Origin: Ligustrum vulgare
Lineage: Eukaryota; Streptophyta; Magnoliopsida; Lamiales; Oleaceae
Length of the DNA stretch: 64,000 nt
Direction: 5' to 3'
Assembly (NCBI GenBank): GCA_963555705.1
Contig: OY743182.1
Location: forward strand, 50,782,592-50,846,591
Part shown: positions 23,424 through 35,545 of the stretch, piece after piece
How positions within the stretch are numbered: the stretch's first letter is position 1
How the letters are laid out: every line of letters begins with the position of its first letter
Notes under the pieces: model-generated
Database searches by the model: none
What the model was told of the DNA's origin: nothing
Seen by the model: only the letters and a program-made list of their open reading frames with translations
Program-made: the position numbers and the translations under genes

Positions 23424-26400
23424 CTATGAGCTCTTCTTTGCATTCTTAAGATTGCGTAATGACATTACGAGCTGTTGTCGTTCGCCCTCGACCTCAGCAA
23501 ATTTGAGACTTATTTCTGAATACCTCTCCTGCATTTCCTTCAGTTCACCTTTCATTGATTTGTTCTTCTCCTTCAGAGAAGAAATTAAACGTAATGATTC
23601 CTCGAGGCCTTGACTATTATTTGAATTGGTTTTCAGTTCATCCGACAAAGTATGATCGGCACTGCAAGAGCAAACACATTGATATGATTTATTGCGCCAA
23701 GTCTGAAAATTATTGAACTGATTTACCAAGTCTTACCTATTTTCCGATACTGTCAAAGAACTGTTCAAATTGGATAAGCTGGTCATCGTCCTGGTATCAT
23801 AATCCGCGTTCATCACTTTTTCAGTTACCTGCATCCCGCAATGAATTGCCAAAGTGCAGTAAAGGGAATGGTTGCAAGACATCTAAAGCAAATGAAAACA
23901 CAAACTGGCTAGTTTAAGACCGAGACTTGACGGAAAAAACAAGAATCAAGAGTATCCACAAGAAATACTGCAACTCAATATGCATAACTAATACTAGGCA
24001 ACCTAATGGTGAAAATGTCTAATCTCAATGCACAATGTGAATGGCAACAATACTAACCTTTTGGATTTCTTTCTGACAAATATTGAAACTACTTTGGTTT
24101 AGAACTTCCAGTCTTCCCTCTAACTCTTCCATTTTATTATGAAGATCATTTTCCTTCTCTAAAAATGTATTAGCCGACCTCTCCAGAGCAGTTTCCTTTA
24201 ACTTGATCTGACACTGTTAAATACCGAAAATGGCATCAGCATAGCAAATTCTAAGGCATTGTTCAAACTCACTACTGTTAGTGGTGAAATATTCAAGTAT
24301 AGCAGTTATCAGAAAGTAAAAGGATAAGACATCTTCAAAACAAAACTTTCTGAAAATGATGCTAGTTCAAAATATCAGAAATAAGATATGCCCATCAGGA
24401 AGAATTTTATCGTCATGATAATGCTTGGAAAAAAAAATTACTTTCACTTCGGCATTCAATGCAAAATTAAGGTGTAGATTTACCTCAAGCAATCTTATTT
24501 TCTCCTTCAGATTGGAGACCTCTTTGGTGCCACGCGTGGATTTGCTAGTTTTAGAAGTTGCTTTTGTTCCATCAAAAGTTGTTGCTCGCCCATTACTGTC
24601 CTTTGTCTTTTTCTCCATACTACTGAATGCATCTTCCTTCTTCTTAAGATCGCTTTTCAATTGAAACGCTTGCTTCCTTAACTTCTCTTTCTCCAACTCA
24701 TCCTCCAATTGACAACTCTTCATCTCTTTATACTGAGCTTTAAGGGTGTCTATCTCTGGCTGCAGATTCCCAACCAACGATTCCTTTTCATTGCAAAGAC
24801 ATCTCATTTCATTTAATTCCTTCTGCAAATCCTCAGATTCCTTCTTTACAAAATCAACCTTGTCCTCCATTTCAATTCTTTCCGTGTTCCCATTCTGTAA
24901 AAGCAATTCCAATTCCTTAATTGATTTTCTCATTTTTTCCACCTCTTCCATCAAAATTTCCTTATATTCTGCCTGCTCTGAGAGGACATTTTGCTCTTTT
25001 ACATATGTTTCAACCTCAGTTTTAAGCATTTGAATTTCTTCTGATAGGAGCCTTTGAGTTTCTTCAGCATGCTTTTTCTGATGTTCAAGCTGCATCATTC
25101 GGTCTTCAATTTCAGACTCCATCTGTTGTATTTGATCTGTCATCAAAGTCACTTGACTGGAAAGTTGTTGCAATCTAGCTTCATACTGATCCTTAACAGA
25201 CTGGTTTTCCTCAGAAGCTTCTTGGAACATTTCTTCCAGGCGCCTTTTCTGCATGCGGAGCTCATGTGCTTCAACCAGTGCTTTATTAGCTAATTTCTCA
25301 TTTGCTTCGAAAGTAGAAGCCATCTGTACAGAGAGCCTTCTAAATTCCTCCTGAAGCCGCTCTGCTGAATTAGCATTTTGCCACCGCGTCTTTCTCAATG
25401 TTTCTTCAGCTCGTATTGCTCTCTGCTCCTGCTCAACTTTGGCAAGTGTAAGGGTTTCTAGATCAGCTTCGAATGCTGTTGCCTGCTTTTCAAGTTCTTC
25501 CTCTAAATTCTTGACATGAGCTTCAAGTTCACTTATGGTGACCAATGAATCTGAAAATTCTTTTGATTGCTTCTTCAGTTCATTCTCCAGGTTTTTGATA
25601 TGGGCCTCGAGTCCACTTATTGTGACCAATGAATCTGAGGATTCTTTGGATTGCTTCTTTAGTTCATTCTCCAGGCTTTCAATATGGGCTTTAAATTTAC
25701 TTATTGTGACCAATGAGTCTGAGAATTCCTCCGACTTCTTCTTCAGCTCATTCTCCAGATTTTCAATATGGGCTTCAAGTTCACGTGCAGAGGCATATGT
25801 GGACGAGCATTCATACTGCATCTTCAGTTGTTCCTGTAGCTGGCTTTGCTCCATTTTGTATGACATGTCGTGATTTTCCTGCTTCATGATCTCATAGTCA
25901 AGGGAAAGCTGCTCCATTTGCATCTCGAGTTCATCTTTGTCTCTCTTGTATATCTCTATTTCACTATGGAGGTCAATGATTTGTTGTTCAAGAAGGTATG
26001 CTTCCTTGGCATCATTATGCTCCCTCAAGAGCTCCTCCAATGCTTTTTGTTCGTCATCGTCATCGTCATCGTCATCTGTTTGACACTTGGCGTTTGCTTC
26101 CCATAACTTTTCATCAGTGCCAATTGCCCCTGATTTGCTTGAAAGGGCTAATATTTCCTGATTTTTCTGTTCTAACATATCATCTAGGTCTTGCACGGCA
26201 AGAATTAATTCTGAGTTTGATTCCTGAGTCTTCTGAAGTTGAATCTGAAGGTTAGTATTACGGTCTTTTGCATAATTTAGTTCTTGTCTGAGTTCCTCAG
26301 CAAGTGCCCGAGAATCTACTCCGTTAAAGGGCAAATTGGTTTTATTTTTTGCTTCATCTAAACGTCCAGGGAAGGCTTTAAGTTTTTCACATTCTTCTTT

Positions 26401-28228
26401 CAGGGCATCTCTTTCCTCTTTCAAGGAAGAAATTTCTCTCGAGAGATCCTGCCCCCTTCTGTTCTCTTTCACAATCTGCTTACGAAGAGTCTGCAGTTCT
26501 AAATCTGACATCTCTACCTGCCTGGATAAAGCAGCAAGCTCAGATTTGAATTTCTCAATCACAATACCTGAAGCCTCTTGGGATTGTTCCTGAAGAATGA
26601 TTTCCCTCGGAGTGCTTGAAGCACCATCAGTACTTGGCTCAAAGGCAGAACTTCCGAGACATTCCCATTGTGTCTGATGCTCGTCATACATAGCTGTTGG
26701 TGCATCCGGTTTTGGTTGTCCACTAGGCTCGTGATGGGAGTTCTTCCTCAGGGATTCCCAAGGTGTCTCAAGTCCCGAGCTGCTATCAGAACTCGACATT
26801 GTAATATCAGATCCACTAGATGCTCTGCAGTTGCCATTCAAGTGGGGAACAGTGTTATTGAAAGGCACATCCTGTCAAAACCAGATAGACCACATGGACT
26901 GAATTATCATCAATATTCAAGTAAAACCGCATCTAAAAGATCCCAAGTTTTTCATTTCTTGTACAAGAGGGAGAGGGAAAAAAAAAAAAAACCCAGATGC
27001 ATAGAAGGAGATATCCTTATAATCCACAGTGTATTTTTAGTAACTGTGCATGAAATAGAAGAAAGTGGCCTGAGAAAGTGAAAAATTACTTCAATAGAAT
27101 TGTGTCTAACCGTCCCATCTATGTTGCCATTGCTTAAATGTGCCCTCAAGCTCCTATCTTGGGATTTCAATTTTGCATCCTCACTTTCTTCAACCTCTCT
27201 GTATGGATGCCAAGAAAATATTTATCAATCTCAGTTTAAAAACACATTAATTAAATTAGGAAAAAGGAAAGCCCGTGTTGAAGGCACAAAATAATGGTAA
27301 GGTATTCATCAGAACCTTTGATCAGCAGAGTCCTGTATCCTTTGAATTGAAACCTGTTGTCATACATAAATCAAATAAGGAATCCATCAATCAATTACCC
27401 TATCATAACATACACAATTAAAGCAGAGAAAGAGAGATTTACATGCAAGATAGCCTCTGATTTTGAATTCTTGAGGGGTAAAGACAGAGAGACCTTAGTC
27501 GTCTCAGCATAAATTGAAAAATCAATTGAAGCTTCCCCAACAACCCCAGCTTTAGATGAACCCTAAAAGTTTCAGTATAAAAGACATTACACATAACTAT
27601 CGCTTGGCAGCAAAGCAAAGAATAAAAGCTCATAGATCATTTTATACCGTTCCCACGATAAAGTTGTATATCTTCTCTTGAATCTTCCCCGATTTTGAAT
27701 CTCTATTGAGCTTCACTGTTTCATATACTGGATTCTCCCATAAACAAACCCCATCTCGAACTATTGCCTTCTCCGATTTTACGCTCGGCTTTCCAACGTC
27801 AGCAGGAACCACAGATATCATCAATGCATCCCCTCCCACCTGTGGCAGCTGCATTCATGAATAACTTATTACTTATTTCACTATTGTGTCACCAGAATTG
27901 GAAAATTTAAGTCTCCTAAATGCTGTTAAATAAAGAAACGTCAACCATTGTAGAACTGAAGCACGTTGTTAAGATTACTGAAGCACAATTATCTTGATCA
28001 AGTAGCCAAATTCAACAAGTCATATTTATTGGAAAAGATCAAGACATAATTATCATAATTTAATTAATTTCATACATTAGTCTTCAACACAATGTAAATA
28101 TTTTCTTCAATAAAAGTACATCGAATGCATGATGAAAGAGATGAAGGAACCTGAGTTGCATGAAACTGCAATCTGAATACAACTCTGAACTTGTTCTTCT
28201 CGCTCCTCCAAAGCGCCGACTTGAACAT
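23424..28228 (-). CDS. NT-C2 domain, coiled-coil (myosin heavy chain-like) protein, nine exons
   Basis: The gene is assembled from GT..AG borders that keep frame throughout: exons 28228-28151, 27848-27648, 27562-27443, 27353-27316, 27198-27111, 26871-24484, 24213-24058, 23828-23737 and 23661-23424 (3399 nt, 1132 residues plus TAG). The start MFKSALWRSEKNKFRVVF and the following QVGGDALMISVVPADVGKP and VYETVKL are the N-terminal C2 (NT-C2) domain, roughly residues 1-150. Residues about 250-970, in one 2.4-kb exon, are Glu/Lys/Gln/Leu-rich heptads, a long coiled coil, with a poly-Asp run near 440 and four-heptad repeats near 535-645. Plant proteins of this build are called myosin-heavy-chain-related; NT-C2 domains are thought to attach to membranes or cytoskeletal partners. 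No motor domain is present. It is the only intact host gene seen here. Confidence 0.9.
25470..25795 (-). repeat. 84-bp in-frame tandem repeats within the coiled-coil exon
   Basis: 'gaccaatgaatctga' and its surroundings recur at about 25540, 25624 and 25708, spacing 84 bp. They encode near-identical 28-residue units (SDSLVTIS..AHI.NLENELKKQSKE), i.e. four heptads each. Units at the edges are more diverged. Length is preserved in multiples of seven residues, so the coiled-coil register is kept. Confidence 0.9.
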
Positions 28229-28576
28229 TTTTCACTATTTTACCTCAAGCACACATTATGTTTCTTCTGAGCTCACTTGAGCTCCAGCGAGCACCACCGG
28301 AAAACCAACATTACACTCCAACACTCAAACTACAAAAAACCCATCTCGAATTTCAAGCTGAAAAAGCTAAGAACAGATAGAAATTTTCAAATACTGATGA
28401 AGATTCAACTAGGCACCCAGTCGATTCAGAGAATAATCAATGCTGAGACGAACTCCTGCGAACATATACAGCTCCATTCAATCTTCTCGATACTAAAAAC
28501 TCCGCTAGTGAAATTATAACAAGGCAGATCTGAAGAAGATTTCAATAATGTATGTATATGCTCTGTTTCTCACACA

Positions 28577-28653
<77 letters not shown>

Positions 28654-28830
28654 GTCTACTGTATATCAAGAGGAGCATGAGGGCTGTGACATAATTTATT
28701 GCTAACTTTTAAATATTTTATTTTAAAATAAAAATTTGATTAAATAATTAAACTTATTGAAGGGGAAGCTTCTTAATTTTAAATTAAGATCCCTTAATCA
28801 GATATTAGGTGAAACTTTGTCTTTAAATAA
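28229..28830. other. Upstream region of the NT-C2 gene with CT/TA microsatellite
   Basis: The first few hundred bases should include the 5'UTR and promoter of the minus-strand gene starting at 28228. A (CT)n(AT)n microsatellite lies at about 28575-28650. On the minus strand this reads as a TA tract then GA repeats, a common arrangement in plant 5' regions. No specific TATA box could be picked out from the TA repeat. Confidence 0.5.
28575..28650. repeat. (CT)n(AT)n microsatellite
   Basis: About eight CT units run into about 30 AT units. This lies 350 bp upstream of the NT-C2 gene start. Confidence 0.95.
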
Positions 28831-29075
28831 AGGTGTAGCCCACACCCTGAGGGCCCGAACCGACCACGCCCAAGGCCATTAATTCGGGAAGGTAAATCCA
28901 GGTTATGCCTCCAAGGAGCCAGGGTGGAAGGGCTTATGGTAAGCATGAGAAACGCTCAATAACTCCCGCTTGCCACAAGGCCAATTCCACCTTGCGGGGA
29001 ATCGAACCAAGCACACAGCTGCGCTGAGCACTTACCACCCATCCCCTTTGCCACTTGGAGATGTGCCCTGGGGGC
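28831..29075 (-). mobile_element. tRNA-derived SINE with 20-bp target duplication
   Basis: On the minus strand the 245-bp unit begins GCCCCCAGGGCACATCTCC. It has an A-box-like TGGCAAAGGGG and a B box GGTTCGATTCC, the split promoter of tRNA genes and SINEs. It is flanked by exact copies of GAAACTTTGTCTTTAAATAA at 28811-28830 and 29076-29095. The long direct repeat and internal RNA polymerase III boxes identify a SINE insertion. Its protein coding capacity is nil. The SINE family was not assigned. Confidence 0.9.
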
Positions 29076-29221
29076 GAAACTTTGTCTTTAAATAATTATA
29101 CTACGGATTGTCTGTGCTTAGGTAACAGAGCGTGAGTTGTCAATACTACCCTTGGATAATTTTAATTTTAAAATTGTAAATTTCGTACCTTACCGTATCT
29201 GGTCAAAAGATAAAAATATAT

Positions 29222-29290
29222 ATTCCCTCCGTCCACAAAGATAGACATGTTCCTATTTTCACACAAATTAAGAAATGATAATTAATATAG
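29222..29290. repeat. Stowaway-type MITE terminus
   Basis: 'tattccctccgtccacaaagatag' fits the TA+CTCCCTCCGTCC(C) end of Stowaway (Tc1/mariner) MITEs. The matching inverted end (ggacggaggga) was not found nearby, so only a fragment or a one-ended remnant is present. Confidence 0.5.
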
Positions 29291-29559
29291 TTGAAATAAT
29301 AAATTTATCTATATTTTTTCAAATATACTCTTATGTTAATTTCTAAGACTCATTAATTCATTCAAATTACATGTCATTAAATTGATATTTGAATTAACTA
29401 ACAAGGTATATTAATTAGGGGTATATGAGGAAATGAAAAATTAAATACATGCTCATTAAATTAAATATAAACCCGACCCATTCGATTAACCTATCTGCCA
29501 TTCAATTTCATTTTCAAAAACTGAACGAGAGCAGAAAAAACAAAGTAACCATTGCCACT

Positions 29560-30628
29560 TCAACATCTTCTGCTCCGATAACATGTACAACGCCTTCGCA
29601 GCAGTAGTGTATCGCTGTGCGTAGTAGGGTCTAGGCGCTGGGGTAACAAGGTTAACGTCATTGCGCAGATCTGTGTTAGCAATAGATGGTGTCGTCGCAA
29701 ACAGATCTTCTAGATTTTGATTACCAGTTAGATCTGTAATGGCGATAGGCGGTGTTGGGAGCGTCAGGCAGGTTTGATAGTTGATTTGGGTGTTGTATCT
29801 ATTGGTGGTTTGATAATTGATTTAGGGTTGTAACGTTAGATTAGTTCCACAGTTGGTGGTGGTGGAGGTGGTTGTGGTGCAGATTGTGGCTTGTTGGAGA
29901 TGGTGGTGGATGGTTGGAGGTGTGTGGATTTGTGTACGAGTGAGGTGGCGACGGTAGTGATGGTGCAGAGGAGGAGAAGACTGTGGTAGTAGGTGATGTG
30001 AGGAGGCGGTTGCGACTAGTGTGTTTGTGAATTTGGAGGTAACTACGGGTGGAGAGGTGACTTGTGCTGATGGTTGAAGTTTGGGGAAGTGGTGGTGATG
30101 GTGATGGTGCTGGTGGTGGTGGTGGAGGCGACAATGAGGTTAGGTGGTGGTACCGTTTACGATGGTCAGTGATGGTTTTGGCATCGGTGTCGGTGTCGGT
30201 GGTAGTGGTGTTAAGATGGGGTGGTTGTGGGCGTAGGAGATAGTGGTGGCTGTCGTGGTATGTGACTTAAAAAATGTGAGAGTTTGACTAAATTTATAAT
30301 TATAACTCACAATTTGTTAAGTTATGACCAATTAATTAGTAACTTGTGACCTAAAAAATAAGTGGTAATTGGTTATTCTTATAATTTGAGACTAAGAAAG
30401 AATGTGTGACTTGTAATATTTATGATATGATTTCTAACCGAGAAATCAGTTGTAACCTAAAACATTTGTGATTTATGACTAAGTAATAAATTATGATTGA
30501 TTAATTTTATAAAATGTGATAAAAAAATAAGTTTTGACCTATAAATTTGTAATCTATGATCGAGAAGAAAGTTGTAACCAAGTAATTCTATAATACCTGA
30601 CCGAGAAATAAGTAGCATTTGTGAGTTG
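29560..30628. repeat. GGTGGT- and GTGAC-rich repeat block (left part)
   Basis: From about 29830 to 30260 the plus strand is dense in 'ggtggtgg' runs. From 30260 it becomes a degenerate series of short phrases such as 'tgtgacctaaaaaataa' and 'tgtgaccgagaaataag'. The same style continues past the hAT insert at 33688-33830 and recurs on a larger scale at 49740-52585. No credible gene; the open frames are repeat artefacts. Confidence 0.6.
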
Positions 30629-30636
30629 TGGCCAAG

Positions 30637-33600
30637 TAGGGTTGTCAAACGGGTCGAGCCGGGCCGGCTCGACCTGTTTGACCGTGACTCATGTGAGTCC
30701 ACGAGCCAGCCCAAGTTCGGCCCGTGGCTCGTCCGTATGAGCCGGACTTGGGCCGGCTCGTGGGCCCTTTTTTTTCTTTCTTTCTTAAAGGGGTAATGAG
30801 ACGACTGGAATAATTGAAAATATAAAAATTTAAATAAACCCTCATCCTTTAATTCGGGCTTGGGACCGGCTACATTTAATTTCTTGTTGGCGGAGTTAAA
30901 ATTGTACACGAACAAAATGTTACATGTACAATTTTTTTATTTGAATTTGAAAGAAAGAATTAAAAATATAGAAAAATAAAAATGCATATATTATTTATAG
31001 CATAATACATAATTGTAAAGATAATAATTAATAATACAAAATAATTTACTCACCTATATGATTGTTCTCCGAATTCCTCTGCCAGAATCTCACTTATCCT
31101 ATTTTGTAACATTTTATCCGCAAACTGCCAATCCTTCAAGCACATTAAGGCCTCCAGTATGTCTTCTTTAAGCCTTGACCTATATTCAGATAACACTCTT
31201 CCATCTGCACTAAAAGCTGCCTCCGATGCTACAGTTGATATCGGAGGTACTAGTAGATCTCGTGCAATCATAGAAACAATTGGGTATTGACGCTCGTTTA
31301 GTCTCCACCACTTAAGAATGTCAAAATTATTTCTCTTGTTCTCGTCTAACATGCTAAGAAGGTCGTGTGAAAAATACGTAGTTAACTCGCTTGGAGTTTC
31401 ATCTGAACTATTAAATGTACTAGAAGAACTAGAACCACTGGCATATGTACTGGAAGTTCCCTTCATAGTCATAAGGTAGGAAAGTAAATCACTGTCTTCA
31501 TTTTGTATCACATTACTTGTGAGAGCAGTTCTTATAACATTTTTGCCTGACTTTTCGGCATTGAGCTCGTACATTTGACATAAACATTTTTCTAAATCTG
31601 TACATGTCAACGGAGTCTCAAAAGTTAATTTATTTGATATTGCATTTATGGTGTGTTTAGTTCCCTCTAAATTTATTCTAGGGTCTATAATCGTTGCTAA
31701 TGGAAATAAAGTGGGTACATTTTCCCAATATTTTTTAAACTTAGTCTCCATTAATGAAATGATTTGCTTAAAAATAGGAAATTTTCTGTACTTGTTAAAA
31801 TTATTAGCAATGCAATAAAAATACTTCAACCCTAAAGGACTAGTGGGATAATAAACACCAGATAATTCGTTTGTAGTATCGTAAAAGGGTTTCAAAAAAG
31901 TTTTAACATGAAAAACAAGTTCCCAATCATCAGCCTCCAAATCAAAACTTGGGCCATGTGAGTGCCGACCGTTGTAATATTCACATATTAAATTATCGTA
32001 ACCTTGACAGTGTTCAATCATTAAATAAGTTGAGTACCATCTATGCCCTACATCTGTAACAAATGATCGTGCTGGCATACCATTTTCTACACAATGTGCA
32101 TCAAAAGCTTGTTTTCTAGAAGGTGCTATCATAATGAAATTGCAAGCACACCTAATTTTTCTCAATTGATTTTCTATATGCTTAAGACCATCTTGAACTA
32201 TTAAATTAAAAATGTGACACACACAACGAACATGAAACAAGACTCCATCAAATTCATGATTATGTGGTTAACTAATCTATTTATCACTGCTTTATTAATA
32301 GAAACATTATCTAGTGTAAAACTACGAACTTTACTATCACAGTTAAATTCTCTAAGAATTGCAAGTAGTACATCGAAAATATTTGTTGCATTATGTGGGT
32401 AATCAATAACTTTAAATGTCATAATTTTTTTGTTCATTAACCAAGTATTATCAATGTAATGACAAGTAACAGCTACATAACCTCTATGATTATTGCTAGT
32501 CCACAAGTTCAAAGTAAATGATAAGTTACCATTATACTTATTTAAAGCATCTATAAAATTTTGTTTTCTCTCGAAATATTTATTGATGCAATCAGCTCGT
32601 AAAGTATTTTTAGAAACGGGTTTGTACTAGGATTGGAGATACTTTTGAATGAATTCTGTGAATTGTGAACTTTCTACAATTGAAAGCGGGAACTCACCAC
32701 TCGATATGAACATGACCATCCCTTCTCGATGCGCTAGTTCTTGCTTGAAGACCCAATTGGTTAGACTCGATTGACCAAACTGTAGAGTTGATTGGTTTGC
32801 TTCAACCGAGCCAGGTTTTCGACATGCTTTACAGTGTCTGTTGAGGTGTGTTGTGCCCCCACCCTTCTTCCAAGAGAAAAGTTCTCCGCAAGTTTTACAT
32901 TGTGCTTTGAATACTGGATTCCCATCAGCGTCGATGGCTGTTGTTTTAATCAATTCGAAAAAATTCCTGCAGCTCGATTTTTTCACCCTTTTTGGATTAC
33001 TGCTGGAGCCTGCCGTCGTGCTAGAGGAGCCAGATCCATATGTAACAGCAACATCTTCATCAACAATGTCATCCAAATTAATATGAGTTCTAATATCTAT
33101 ATCATCGATCTCATTTTCCAAATCCACCAAATTTTCAGGAATTGGAATATTATTGAGACCGAAAAATTCATCAACAAATTGGTTAGAAGAATAACCATGA
33201 GATTGTGAGTGTACCATTAGAAGTAATGAATTTGGAAATTTGAAATTGGAGATGGAAATGAAATATGAAATTTGAGACAATATTATAAATGAAAACGAAA
33301 TATTATATGCTATGGCACTACAAATTAGAATTTAAGTAGAAAGTAGAAATGTAGAATATTGCCAAACGGTCTTGTGATCGTTTGATCCCAAATAGTCACA
33401 TGATCGTTTGGGACGAGCCGGATGGGCCGGCTCGCGAGCCAACCCGTCCGGCTCGTGAGTCCGACGAGCTTGGGCTCGTTATAACGAGCCCAAATGAGCT
33501 GGACCATTTTCGGCCAGTGGCAGTCCGTTGGACTAGTCCACGAACTTTAGGAGTCGAACTCGAACTGTCCAATACCCAAATTTTTGGTCCGGTCCAAGCC

Positions 33601-33679
33601 CAAGTCCCTTTTTTTACGAGCCGAACAGAATTTTTAACGAATCGAACTCCCGAATTGTCCAGTCTGTTTGCCACCTCTA
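30637..33679 (-). mobile_element. BED-finger hAT transposon, complete with 8-bp target duplication
   Basis: It is 3043 bp. The left end TAGGGTTGTCAAACGGG and the inverted right end TAGAGGTGGCAAACAGA form short imperfect terminal inverted repeats. The flanks are TGGCCAAG at 30629-30636 and again at 33680-33687, a perfect 8-bp target duplication. GGCC-rich subterminal repeats (ggctcg, gagccgg) lie inside both ends. It encodes a minus-strand Ac-like transposase (31050-33217) that is broken. It inserted into the GTGAC-rich repeat block, whose sequence resumes after the duplication. Confidence 0.95.
31050..33217 (-). pseudogene. hAT transposase with BED zinc finger, broken
   Basis: The likely start is at 33217 (MVHSQSHGYSSNQFVDEFFG). 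A BED finger follows (CKTCGELFSWKKGGGTTHL, then NRHC) near residues 120-145, then the RNase H-like region in pieces: in-frame TAG at 32627-32629, continued frame LWTSNNHRGYVAVTCHYID (32510-32230), and a frameshift near 32235 into FHVRCVCHIFNLIVQDGLK. The C-terminus holds the hAT dimerisation motif (PPISTVASEAAFSADGRVLS, YRSRLK) ending at 31050. One stop and one frameshift separate it from a full frame, so the insertion is not very old. Such enzymes excise and reinsert elements with matching ends. Confidence 0.9.
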
Positions 33680-35419
33680 TGGCCAAGTAATAAATTGTGA
33701 TCGAAAAATAAGTAATGACCAAAAAGTTCTATAATATGTGACCGAGAAACAAGTCTAGACCAATTAAATTTTTGATAAAAAATGACATCTAAATTTTGAT
33801 TTGTGATTGTGACCATAATTTGTATGTTACATTGACATAATTCTATAGTATTTAGTTAAAATTCTTTTTATTATTTATTTTAATTAAAAAATATAATTAA
33901 CACTTGAATTTAAAACTTTTAGACATTTTTCCTTAATTTTGAGATTTGCATTTCTAACCCCCTTATTTATCTATTGTTCCCTAATCTTTATCATATATTT
34001 TAGGTTCATTTGACAAGACTTTTGCTTTGACTTTGCTTCCTATATAAAAGTTTTCTAAAAAATGACTGTTCTAATATTTGTTTGAAAACTAATTTTAAAA
34101 GCACTTCTTACTCAATAAATGCTTATGGAGGAAGTCATAATAGATCAACTTCCTCTAAAAACTCTTCTATCTTGTGAATATATTTTTAAAAAACTATTAA
34201 ACGGGTCAAAAAGAACTTTGGATCTTAAAAATGGCTTTTAAATTCTGAGAAGTCATCCCAAAGAGACCCTTCGTCGATCTAACAAATTTTATCTATTTTT
34301 TCGACCCTTATGCTAATGGAACAATTAGCCATGGAATTCTCTCTTTATTATCCAATGCATAACAAGGATAATTTGCGCAAAACATCTTTATGTATGACAT
34401 TATTAGTGCAAAACATTCTCACGTTCATATTTTTTTTGCGCATAATGTCCCTATGTCTCAATTTTTCTTGAGGTTAAGGTCATTTATGTTAGTTTAAACG
34501 TTTCATCTTCCTCAACTCCTATGAAACGAAACCTTAATGAGCGTACTCATAGCACCTAAAAAATATAGTAAAGATTACCGTATTATAGCATGTTAGAAGT
34601 GTGACCCTTTTGTTTTTATTTTTCTTTTCTTTGTGACTTTGAAACCCAAAAAGTTACAAATATATTTTCATTCCTCGATATAAATGTGAAAATTTATTAA
34701 TTAATTTGATGAAGGCTTCAAGAAATTAACTCTCTTATGACGATGGATGATGGCCAAGTAGCAACGGTGACAGTTTGACTAGATTATTATAATTATTTAT
34801 TATAATTAATTTATGTTCCGAAAATTAACTAGGAAAAATACCTATTTTCCAATTGTTTTTTAGCCCTATTAAACTTATATAAATTAATTTAGGGCCTTAA
34901 CAACCCATAACTTAAATAAACGAAATTTATAATCACTATGAGATTTTTAGCCCTACTCCCGTTGACCAAATTTTGGCATCAACAACCAAAAAATCAATTA
35001 GTGATATAGTTGACGTTAATAAAAAAGAATTCAAGCGTAAGATAGACTAAATCGTTCGTGCATTTTCTATATTACATGATTAGGCCATACCAATTAAAAT
35101 ATGTAAGTAAATATAAATTTAATGTTCAATTTGAAAATAATTAACAACTATTAAAATCTCTTTTATATATAGAAAATAAAATAATAAGGTCCGCATCTTA
35201 ATGAAAACTAGTTGCAGGCACTGTTATTTAGAACAATAAAATTGTAGAAAAGAAAAACTTATTGATCGAAACTCGTGACAGCACGATGTCCTAAAATGAA
35301 ATTGTCCGCCGTAATTTGCTGCGATTTCATTATTTCATAAGAAACTGCCTCAACAGTCAGAAACAATAAAAATTTAGTTAATTAATTGGAAAATAATTGA
35401 AAAATAAATAATAAAAATA

Positions 35420-35545
35420 TTTATTTTAATCAAAGAAACCCAATGCCCTATCAAAGACTATTTAAATATGCGAGTGGAATGTGAATTGAACCACCGACCT
35501 CCCTCATAAATTTCACAATTTTCACCACTTGGGCACTTTACGTAA
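35420..35545 (-). repeat. tRNA-derived SINE-like fragment
   Basis: On the minus strand an A-box-like TGCCCAAGTGG is followed about 33 nt later by GGTTCAATTC, a B-box match, the spacing seen in tRNA-like heads. The downstream part 'cacattccactcgcatattt..gggcattggg' has no tRNA fold. No clear target duplication was found. Confidence 0.45.

Noticed and set aside
29841..30134. Minus-strand Pro/Ser/His-rich 97-codon frame
   Set aside because: It is the translation of a GGTGGT-type repeat and has no other support.
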